From positions 114,864,042-114,928,041 of the forward strand of contig CM060704.1 in the NCBI GenBank assembly GCA_030686995.1: a stretch of DNA of 64,000 bases. The letters run 5' to 3'. A program made the translations under genes and the position numbers. The notes beneath the pieces were generated by a model. It was given only the letters and a program-made list of their open reading frames with translations, did not search any database and was not told where the DNA came from. Positions 22,125 through 32,106 of the stretch are shown here, piece after piece. Every line of letters starts with the position of its first letter. Position 1 is the stretch's first letter. The stretch comes from Artemisia argyi (taxonomy: Eukaryota > Streptophyta > Magnoliopsida > Asterales > Asteraceae).

Positions 22125-24640
22125 AATACCCTTACACTTGAGATTTGCTTGTCCTCAAGCAAATGCTCTTTTATTATAATCAAAATACAAGTTAAGGGTC
22201 ATTTAACACTAATATAAAAGTAATTACAATAAATAATCGTTCTACTAAAAACCAAAAACAAGCACGGAAGTCATACACTAGCACCTCACAAATAGTGTTT
22301 AGATACTCACATCTCTCGGGTGTAATAAAGTATATATCACAATATGGAAATGGAAAACATCTCTCACTACCTGTCATAGCAAATAGATTACCATAGGCTT
22401 GGGAAAGGATCAAACATCCACCACTTGGCGTAAGCACCTATGATAAACTATCAAAGAGGTCTTTTAAAGGGTTATAATGTTAGGTGTAGGGATATGGAAA
22501 ACACGGTTTTGTTGGATAAAGGCAATATTTACTGGTGGCGAGTTAATCATCTTGGTTAATTACATGTACAATATTGCGTTGTTAAGCCAAGACTCGACTC
22601 GACCTAAGCTAATAAATCAAAAATAACAAAAACTTAAAATCAACATAGAATGAAACGGGATGGTAGTCCGTGTGTTTTTTCTCTTTTCTTTTTCTATTTT
22701 TTTTTCTTTATTTTTTCAATTTTTTTTTATTTTTTATTATTATTATTATTATTATTATTTTTTTGCATACACTTTTACCCTACCATCCAAAATAATACAT
22801 CATAGGAAATGTACATTCCCCTTACACTTGAATTTTTTACATACTTCACAATAAACTACTCTAATGACTCGAATCAAGATAATCAAAACACTTGTAGTAC
22901 TTTTTAAGATTAATGCACATATGGGGGTAATAATTTGATGTTATTCCCCATTACTCCATAACAATAGTACTTTACCCATGAGTACCAATCGTCCTAAAAC
23001 AATATGTACAAGATATGACTCGACTTAGCAACCATGTAATCAATTAGATAATTAACTAAGGGTTTAAACAAATAACAATAATGCACTAAAGATGAGTGCA
23101 TACACGGAAGGCTAAGGCGATTTGGTTGTACATTTGGGGTGGGTTGTAACAAATTCTTCCTTTAAGTAAAATGCTTAAAGTTAGAAACGAAAAGATAGGC
23201 TCGGAGGGGTGTACTAGGGGTATCGTGTACTAAAAATGAGTACAACGCTAAGGTGTGGGAAAATTAATTGACTTTACTAGTCAAGGTAATTGACTTCATT
23301 GGTCAAGTAATTATGATACGGGTTTAACACAAGGGTGATCCTAATGCCTTTTATCATGTAGTAAATCCTAACTACACGAATGTAGTCTCACTAGCGGTCT
23401 CGTGATGAATCACTAACGCAAGTTCTAAAATCTAAATACTACTGGTACACTCATAAGCACTAATATTGAATGCTTTTCCTATCAAATCTAAAGGCGAACC
23501 TCACATATTTGGGTGGAAATTTTTTTTGAATGGTACGGTTTTATGCTAGTCATACAACTCCTATCCATGAGACGCTTGTTAAGGCTAAAGTTTCACTCCT
23601 AAATGTTGTAAAAAAAATTTAAATTTGACGCTAAAATTGCACTAACAAGTATTTCTCTTAGTTTTATTACACACCTACTATCAAACAAACAAACTCAAGT
23701 GCAATAGTATCCTATAAGGTATCATCATTTACCTTTCCCTTACACTTAAGCTGAACATTGTCCCCAATGTTCAACAAAAAGGATGTAAACGTAATGAAGT
23801 TAAAAGAATGAAAACAAATACTCCCCTGATTCGTTCGGTGTGGATAAATGGATAACATAGTTAAATCCTCCTCCAAGAAAATGAACGTTGAAAGCTTCCC
23901 TCCAGAAATATAAATCATCTTCTTGTCCAATATAACCTGTTAAACCTGAGAAAACAAACACAAAAAACCCAAAGCATCAAACCGAACAAGGAAAACTCAC
24001 AACTAGATGTAATTCCAGACTTAGAAATAAAAACAAAACAATTAAAGATATAATGCTTGTGGAATGAGTATTTGCAGATTTCCTGAAGTTTATAAAACTA
24101 AAAATTTAACAAAAACTTTTACGACTCCGGCAGAAAAACAAAACTTGCAAAATTTCCAGAATTTTACACATGACGCCGTCAGGTGTTAATCCTGACTCCG
24201 TCAGAAGTGACATGCATAAATTCTTTGGTTAGTTTCCGGAATTTCTGGAAAAACTTATGCCTTAACTCCTAGAATTCCTGCAAAATAATCATTATGACTC
24301 GATACAAGCATTTGACTCAAACAAATACTAATATGCATGTTCATTTAATATTGTTGTGATTCATGTTCAATCTCGTTCTTATAAACAAATTTAGATTTCC
24401 CTTACACTTACCTTTTGCAAAATACCTTTATATGTAGTTAAAACGAAGTTAAAAACAAAATACAGCATTTTCACAATTTACTTTGAAACATGAGCCACAA
24501 ACAATAAAAATACAACATGCATACGGAAACAAATAAAATCAAATAAACAAACAATCAAACAAAACAAATAAAACATGGGTTGCCTCTCAAGAAGCGCTTG
24601 TTTTTGTTCGAGTCACGAGCCTGACTCTACCCTTATTTAA
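22125..24640 (-). other. Element A noncoding 3' half with PPT and PPT-like repeats
   Basis: Next to the 3' LTR, the minus strand reads AAGTGTAAGGGTATT, the probable polypurine tract. It is preceded by a perfect 9-bp hairpin, ATTTGCTTG/CAAGCAAAT (22143-22164), with a 4-nt loop. PPT-like AAGTGTAAGGG recurs at 22829-22818, 23747-23737 and 24409-24399; the copy at 23747 also has a hairpin, GAACATTG/CAATGTTC (23753-23772). A T-rich and TTA microsatellite lies at 22675-22760. The whole region is homologous to 49214-51660 and 60976-63460. Confidence 0.85.
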
Positions 24641-24673
24641 CGGAAATAGGGGAGGTTTTCCCTACACTTTGGA

Positions 24674-26275
24674 TTAAGTGCAGGTGGAAGTAGCGATACA
24701 CGCCTTTAGGGTGGAAATATGCCACGTGAGGTGAAGGGGTGAGTGAATAGGGAAAGAGTCTACCACTTTCATTGTTAGGTTACCCGAATCCTTTTGTTTG
24801 ATGGGTGGATTTGAAGTTAGAAGAGTTTTATGACAAAGATTTGAGCTCTTGCCATTTTCATTAACAGTATGCTCTAACGGTTCTTCATCCATTCCGGTTC
24901 TCATCTCTTTTATTTCAACTTCATCTTCATCTTCGTACTCAAACTTGCTTTCATCAAAGAAGTGGAGTGTTGGCGTTTTGAAGTTAGAATGTTGGAAGGA
25001 GGTTTTATGGGTAATTGGTTTGGTTTGAGAAATCATCGAGACCCTATGCATCAAAGTTGGTTTGAGTAATTCAGAGGTTATGTTATAGGCGTGAGAGTTC
25101 CCTTTCTCAAAAGGAAGCTTATGAGAATGGAAGTTATTTTGGGTTGAACTCAAAGAGAGAGGTGTTTCATTGTGCCCAGCGCTGCTTGTTTCATTAGGGA
25201 TTGAGAGTTCAAAATTTTTTTCGATCTTCTTGGGTATAGCTTCTTCCTTAATTTTCTCCTTAATCCTTGATATAAACTTATCAGCCAAGTCCATGAAAAC
25301 ACTTCGGGTGTTTTCCATGCGGGCTTCTAATTGTTGGATTTGCCTCTTTTGGTTGTTTCCAAAAGTCAGCATTATCCCTTCGAATTCCTCTTGTCGTGAA
25401 TATTCAGGAAACGTATATTTACTGTCTACATTCACATATCCAAAGGGATTAGCCATGGGCATCTCGGCTCTCATCAATTCCTCAACCTGCCTTTCGACGT
25501 TCTCAAATAACTGTTCTTGGGTTGCATTCATGCAATCTAAACTCCCTTCCTCCAAGAACATTGGATCCTCCCATTCTTCTTCTTCGTATTATGCTAAGTC
25601 CTCAATGACCTCCCAACATTTATCAACACTGAGCTTGCTCAGTCTACCATTGGCAGTGTGATCTATAGCTTTTCTAGTTTGGTGATTAACTCGATCATAA
25701 AAGATTTGGATTTGAAACCAAAGATCGAGGCCATGATGGGGGACTTTGTGGAGTAGTTCCTTGAAACGAGTCCATGTTTCATAAAGAGTTTCACCTTGAT
25801 GTTGTTGGAATATCAAGATGTCATTCCTTAGTTTAGTAGTTCTCCCCGGCGGGAAAATTTTAGCAAGGAAACGAGTGGTGAGATTATCCCAAGTCGAGAT
25901 AGATCCCGCGGGTAGACGTTCAAACCATTGACTAGCTTGATCACGTAGAGAGAATTGGAATAGACGTAATCGGGTCGACTCTCTAGTTGCAACATCAAGG
26001 TCTATAGAATCTACGATTTTTAGAAAATCCTTGAGATGTTGATTAGGATCTTCGGAACAAAGTCCATGGAATGCACATCCGCTTTGCACCAACCGGATGG
26101 TGTCGGATCGCAAGGGGGACACATTGGCTCCTTAAGTGAGCTCAATGGTGTTTCGATAGCCTTGGTGGCTAGGACGGGAATACTCTCCTAAAGTTCGGGG
26201 TCTAGGAGGTTGGTTTACTAGTGGTGGGTTTTGTTGTGGTGGGTTGATGGGATCAAAGATATTACCACCTTCCAT
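24674..26275 (-). pseudogene. gag: gag-like gene of element A with two in-frame stops
   Basis: Gag forms the retrotransposon particle. The ATG at 26275 begins MEGGNIFDPINPPQQNPP. TAA at 26134-26132 interrupts TIEL-T/GANVSPLRSD, and TAA at 25591-25589 interrupts VIEDLA/YEEEEW; the frame is otherwise open to 24674. The central part fits the retrotransposon gag domain: FHGLCSEDPNQHLKDFL, LRLFQFSLRDQASQWFE, FLAKIFPPGRTTKLRNDI, then GETLYETWTRFKELL. The C-terminal half (25561-24674) is coiled-coil-like then acidic (EDEDEVEIKEM). I see no CCHC zinc knuckle. Both stops are single-codon changes, so damage is recent or rescued by readthrough. Confidence 0.85.
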
Positions 26276-26420
26276 GATGTCGGATGGTAATGGTTACGAA
26301 CAAAGAAACGAAGAAATAAGATAGACTAAAGAAAACCTAAAAATAAAAATAAAACCTTACTAGAAAGGAATCTAGCAAGTAGACCTAATAAAAAAAATTT
26401 CTAACCTATACAATAACTAT

Positions 26421-26439
26421 TCCCCGGGCTGCGGCGCCA
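26421..26439 (-). other. Element A primer binding site (tRNA-Asp-like)
   Basis: On the minus strand it reads TGGCGCCGCAGCCCGGGGA, close to the TGGCGCCGTTGCCGGGGA complement of plant tRNA-Asp that I recall for Athila-type elements. It lies 6 nt inside the 5' LTR. The identical site occurs at 52729-52711 in element B. Confidence 0.85.
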
Positions 26440-26445
26440 AAAACT

Positions 26446-27562
26446 TGATACGTGGGAATTGCGCCCTCGCAACAGGTTTTACCTCTCAAGGGATCTTGAG
26501 AAGCTTACAACCCCCACCAGACAGTGTACCTGATCGTTGTAGTATATTATAGTGACAAGTACCGGGGGACTGATCGTTCAACTCAAGAATAGTGTCGCTA
26601 GGATTAGAAAGCCTACTAAACTAGGTCTAGAAGTGAGGGATGATTCTTTTTGTATTTTTATATTTTATAGAAAGCAAGTAAAATCTCGGGTTTTGAAGGA
26701 GTTGGCGGAATTAGTTGCAAGCCAACTAACCCAATTAACTAAAGATGCAATTAAAATAAAATAAAAGAAATGAAAATTGAACTAATTGTGGAAACAATAA
26801 TGAGAAAAGTTGTGTTTACTTATATTTCATTACTCCCTAGATATCTTTTACTGGTTGATTAGCTTGTTACAATTGCATGGATGACGGGTTATATTCCTTA
26901 ATACTAGTCGTAGGGCCGTGTACAATATTCCCTAACTCTATAAGATCCTACTTCACTCCTATGTCGAGCCGATTAAAAGCTCCTAACATAGGATCATTAG
27001 AATTCTCTTATGCATTAAATACAACCAAAAATCGTAGTACACCTCCGATCATGTTTCTTAAAACGTTCAAGCAAGTTACCAATGGAAGTCTGCCAGTTTT
27101 CTTAAGCCTAACATCGAATACAATCATCCGTAACAATTATAAACAAACAATCAACCAATAATCAACATCTAGGTTTCACTGCATCTAAGCAAACACAATA
27201 AAAGCCTAGCCTAACATGTTAAAAGAAAGATAAACATAAGATAGAATCAAACAATACATAGACATATTGAATGATTATTGGAGAACTTATCTTTATTAAA
27301 ACATGGAAGAAAGAAGAGTTTGAAACCCCTTCAATATGCAGGAAATTCGACCTAGGGTTTGTGTTTAGGTATTTTACACTTTGTTCCACACTTTACAATG
27401 AAAAATTGGAAAAATATATATATAGACTAAGCATCCTGATCGCGTCATGTATTAGCCTAAACACAAACCCTAGGTGACGGCGTCAAGATTGGATCTAGGT
27501 ACTTTTGGAAAAACATAGGGCTTAAATGACCCCTTAAAAGCGGTACACTTTTTGCCTCATCA
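26446..27562 (-). repeat. Element A 5' LTR (1117 bp), rearranged U3
   Basis: It is nearly identical to the 3' LTR over R-U5 but ~340 bp shorter. Between TATTAGCC (27456) and the terminal GGGCTTAAATGACC (27517) the palindrome array is replaced by ~60 bp of inverted LTR pieces: CCTAAACACAAACCCTAGGT at 27456-27475 is the exact reverse complement of 27350-27369. Only one TGACGGCGTCA (27474-27484) remains. As the promoter LTR in element sense, it has lost most of the putative enhancer. Confidence 0.9.
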
Positions 27563-27689
27563 CATACTAGATCTATAAATGTTCATCAAAAGTTGAGAGT
27601 GGTTTTTTTCCAAAAAACTCTTGTACTTTCATGTTATTTGGTGTCTAAATGTTGGTCCCTTTTACTATGTTAATAGTTAACTAAAGAGT

Positions 27690-30057
27690 TAACCTAACCA
27701 AGTTTCATGGCGTTTTAGCTCAGATATAAAAGATTAACAATAAAGATAAACGTAAAGAAACAGACACAATATTTTCCAATGTTTAATTCTTATTAGAAGT
27801 TAATCAAAAGAATTATACCCAAGTGTTTGCGGAATAACATTTGGGATTCAAACGACAAGTATGGTATGTACTCCTCACTAAACTCAAACTAAGTTGAGTG
27901 ACAACTAAAAGGTCACACTGAGCTATCTCAGGGACTGCGTTGTTTTTTGGAGGAGTAAAAGTGGTTTATGAATGCTTAGCATTAAATGCACAAACTTGTC
28001 AACTTTTACTCATCACTTATGCTACCTATTTATACACAAGTAAATTACAACGTTATTGATAAAGACAATAAGATGACCTAACTAGTAGAGACAAAATACT
28101 TACATATTTTGTCTCTGTTACAATAGACTATATTGGGTAAAAGACAATGTGTCTTTCTGATGCACATTAATGACACCATCCTGACGTTATGCCATTCAGG
28201 GAAAGTTTGACTTCAGGTTGATAAGGACACCTGTTGATGCGTTCAAACTTTCCCGCCTTGTCCCGCCCATACTTCAGTCTTCAGGTCTTCAGTCTTCAGT
28301 ACTTAATAGTTGTTGAGGAGTCTTGGGATTCAGTGAGTTATTGTCATCCTCACTGAACCCATCACCTTCTTATTGGCTTAGATGACACTCACTGAGTTCC
28401 GCCTCACTGAATGGTGAATCTTTCATCATAGACTCGTTCTAAGCATCCTGAAGATGACTCAGTGAGATACTGTTCACTCAGTGACTTGTTAGTGTTTACG
28501 ACACTTAGGTTATTTTATGTTCAAATCCTTGTTAGAGGAGGTTTGGGGAATTTAGTGACCCAACACTAAATCTGATGTTCCCTTAGCAAAATTATCTTGA
28601 CTACAAAGTTAATCTAATCGTGTTCTATGGTTAAGTAATGTAATTAAATACTTTTTTAATAAAAGATAAACGTAAAGTAAAATAGACACAAACATTTTTC
28701 AATGTTTAATTATATTTGTAATTAACAAAAAATTATACCCAAATGTTTGGTGAACAACACTTGGGATTGAAATGACAAGTATGGTATAATCTCCTCTCTA
28801 AACTTAAGCTAAGCTTAAGTACAACTATGCTAACCAACTGAGCTAACCTCGGGGACTTAGTTGTATTTGGAGGAGTAAAAGTGTTTGTGAATGTCTAAGC
28901 ATTTAGTGCACAAACTTAAACCTTTTTACTCCCACTTTATGATCCTATTTATATACAAGTATGGTTGACAACCATTACAATGAAGATAAAGATGACCTAT
29001 GCTAATTTGGACAAAATACATGCGTATTTTGTCTCTGTTACAATATCATATTTTGAGTATGGGACAACATTGCTTTTGGAATAGCAACGATGACACTGAT
29101 CTTTAGCCATTCAGGGTAAGTTTTACCTTTGCTTGATAAGGACTCTCCCTTATATGTTTCAAACTTATAGTCTCTAAGTCTTTAGAGACCTTTATTGTTG
29201 AGGAGAGTTGGGGTTCAGTGAGCTATTGTCATCACTCACTCAACCCATCACTTTCTTTTTTGGCTCAGGTATCATTCACTGAGTCCCGCCTCACTGAATG
29301 GAATGTTTTTCTTCTTAGGCTTGTCCTGAGCTTCCTGAAGGTGACTCACTAAGTGACTGTTCACTCAGTGACTTGGTTAATGTTTATGGTTATGCAATAC
29401 TTAGGGTATTTTCTATCCAACTTATGAACCTATTTATATACAAGTATGTTGACAACCATTATGAACAAGACAAAGATGACCTAAGCTACTTTGGACAAAA
29501 TACTTACGTATTTTGTTTCTATTACAATTATCTACTTTGGGAATGAGACAATGTTACTTTCTTAAGGATAGTTCTTAGCATTAGTCTTTCAAGGAAAGTT
29601 TGACCTTTGCAAGATAAGGACTCATCCTTATCCTTTCAAACTCTTAAGGACAGTTATGAGCATTAGTCTTTCAGGAAAAGTTTGACCTTTTCATGATAAG
29701 GACTCACCCTTATACTTTCAAACTCTTCCCGTTTTATCCTGCCTATTCTTGAGTCTCTTAGTCATCAATCTTTGAGGCTTCAGTCTTCATTGTTGTTGAG
29801 GAGACTTGGGGTTTAGTGAGTTATTGTCATCACTGCCTGAACCCATCACCTTCTTCTTTGTCTTAGGTGTCATTCACTGAGTCCCGCCTCACTGAATGGA
29901 AAGTCTTTCTTCTTAGACTTGTCCTAAGCTTCCTGAAGATGACTCACTGAGTGATTGTTCACTCAATGACTTAAATGTTGTTTAAGTTTACGACACTTGG
30001 GGTATTTTCTATTTAAATATTTGTTTAAGGGTACTTGGGTACTGAATGGACCCAACA
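27690..30057 (-). repeat. Three tandem, diverged LTR copies (Copia-like, TGTTGGGTC start)
   Basis: Three related blocks lie head to tail, oriented on the minus strand. Copy 1 runs from 28566 down to ~27690, copy 2 ~29420-28600, copy 3 30057-~29420. TGTTGGGTC starts are visible at 28566 and 30057 (minus strand). Each has a TATAAATA box (28034-28027, 28953-28946, 29438-29431), then a shared GGAGTAAAAGTG and ACTTGGGTATAATT region in copies 1 and 2. Copy 2 lacks the extreme start and copy 3 lacks the R-U5 part, so recombination joined them. Copy 3 also has an internal ~75-bp duplication near 29585-29720. No coding DNA lies between copies. Confidence 0.7.
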
Positions 30058-31621
30058 CCATGTCATCTAGCCGTTTGCGGCCGTTCATCCTAGCTGTCTT
30101 TCGGACTTTTGTGCTTCGGACATGTGGACTCTAGATGTCGTTCAAACATGTGTCGTCCGGGCACATACATCATTATTAGTGTTGGGCAAGTGTAAGGTGA
30201 TTTATTAAGCTCAATATATAATGGACTTTTATTTAATATTACAATACCAGAACATATCGCTGGGAAGCAATTCAATAATTAAAACTTTATTAATCCATTT
30301 TTGTTCTTTCATTCCAAGCAAAACCCCCTCGAAGTATTAACTAGTGGAGGAAGAACCCTATTAGACAACCCAACAATTCTCTTTTCTTTTTAACAAATAA
30401 GAAGTTTCATATTCAATTCAGATATTAGAAAGATTATCATCAACTGGCCCTTAAGTCCATTCACAACATAAACATATTTGAAAGCAAATTCCCGAAAACA
30501 ACCATAGCATATTCACATGTTACACACCTTAATCACAAGAGATTTGATTGCAACCACATCATATTCGACCATAACAAGATTCCTCATCATCCTGTTGTGT
30601 ATTGTCTTTCTTTCCTTTTTTTGATAAAGATTCCGGCCACATCTTTGCTAATGGGGTGTTGCTTATGAGGGTTTCTTTGTATTGGTTGAGGTTTAAAAGG
30701 TATACCAATAATATTATTGGTGTTTATTGCTAGCATGCATGATCAAAGGATTGACCAATTGTTAATAGTGTATAACTTGATGCTAAAGATTTTGGGCTTT
30801 ACAGGCTTGTACAACTAATTTTATTGAATGTAACTACCTAGTTTTATGAGTTTCTTATTGTATTTGATTAGAAAGAGTCATCCCAATATTGAATCTAACA
30901 TAGATATAAATGGCGTCCATGTTTACTTGGTTCGTATTATTCAAGTTAAGGCATTTGTGCAACATAAATCCATAAATAATTATAGATGTCAAAATTGTGA
31001 TGGAGCTTTGCTTGGTTTGTATCATTTTGCTTGTTTGTTTTTTTGTGTCAAGCAGATTGTTTGGTTTATACAATGGGTTTTATTAATTGTATTTTACTAT
31101 TTTTCATTGAGAGAGTGTTTTAAAAGACAACATTAATTGTAAGTGCTGATCAGTCAATAAAGTATGTGTTAGTGCATCAATTAATTGTACACATTGCATT
31201 AGTAGTTGTATTCTTTAATTAAATTGAATTTTTATTTTTTATTTTTGAAAAATGAACTTCTAATAATAGCATGTGTGTAAACTTAAAATTTGTAAGCCTC
31301 TTAAAAGTAAAAGTTACAAATGCATTATAAAGTAGTATTGACATATGCAATGCCAAGTGAGATTGTTAATGAGTCGAGTTATTCTACAAACCAAACATTC
31401 CTCACATATCAAGGGACTCATCCTCACCATCCATCTAAAAAGAAAATCAATAGTTGAGATTAAAAACATTTTATTATTTCACCAATTTTTTATAATTTAA
31501 ATATCTCTTAAACCGTTAATCGTTAAGCGAAAATAATTACACCATCGCGACGGGCATTTAATTATCTTTCTATAGACGGGCACTTTGATATACTTTCGGG
31601 AAAAAAAATCGTTTTTTTCAC

Positions 31622-31655
<34 letters not shown>

Positions 31656-32106
31656 GCGAAAAAAAATCATATATGATATTCCATTAGATCAAATAAAGAT
31701 GAAGGGAAGATAGAGGGTGGAGATTAGTCCCTTGGTATGTAAAAAAAGTTTGGTTTATATCATTGTTAATTGCCTTTAACAAACAAAAATTTTCTGCATA
31801 AAGAACAAAAATAAATAGTTGACAAGCTATTTTAATACTTGTGGTTTATCGGCTTTTTCATTTTCAATCTATTTTAGTTCTTCCTTTACTGAATCACACA
31901 AGAGGAAGATTTTAATATGTGTCAATCATGAGCAAATTATTGTAATTTTACATATTTACATTTAGTTCAATTCTCCCTGAAACAAATTATCTACATCAAC
32001 ACCCTTTTCCCTCCTAGAAAAAAATAGAATCACTAAAAGGAGAACAAAAAGAAAATTTATGTAAAGAGGATCCATGTACATTTCTTCCTAGTTGAATGGT
32101 TAAACC
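30058..32106. other. Intergenic region and PLD 3' flank
   Basis: A further TGTTGGGTTGTC (minus strand, 30372) may start another LTR fragment reaching toward 30058. A 96-codon ORF at 30846-31136 is not recognised and overlaps an opposite ORF; I do not call it a gene. A run of 32 T occupies 31623-31654. The 3' untranslated region of the PLD gene is expected just below 32107. Confidence 0.4.

Larger units (their letters stand above)
20665..27562 (-). mobile_element. Element A: complete non-autonomous Ty3-type LTR retrotransposon (gag-bearing)
   Basis: The element is bounded by TGAT...ATCA LTRs and a perfect 5-bp target duplication CATAC (20660-20664 and 27563-27567). It is read on the minus strand, so 26446-27562 is its 5' LTR and 20665-22124 its 3' LTR. 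The PBS adjoins the 5' LTR at 26439-26421. The 4.3-kb interior has one broken gag-like frame (26275-24674) and ~2.5 kb of noncoding DNA (24640-22125), with no protease, reverse transcriptase, RNase H or integrase. It must have depended on a relative for enzymes. The tRNA-Asp-like PBS and the CTTGAGGACAAG motif before the 3' LTR suggest the Athila/Tat branch; this is from memory of the family. Confidence 0.93.

Noticed and set aside
25170..25661. 163-aa plus-strand ORF
   Set aside because: It is the antisense shadow of the gag-like frame of element A.
30846..31136. 96-aa ORF considered as a small gene
   Set aside because: Low-complexity, overlapped by an opposite ORF, with no recognisable motif or promoter.
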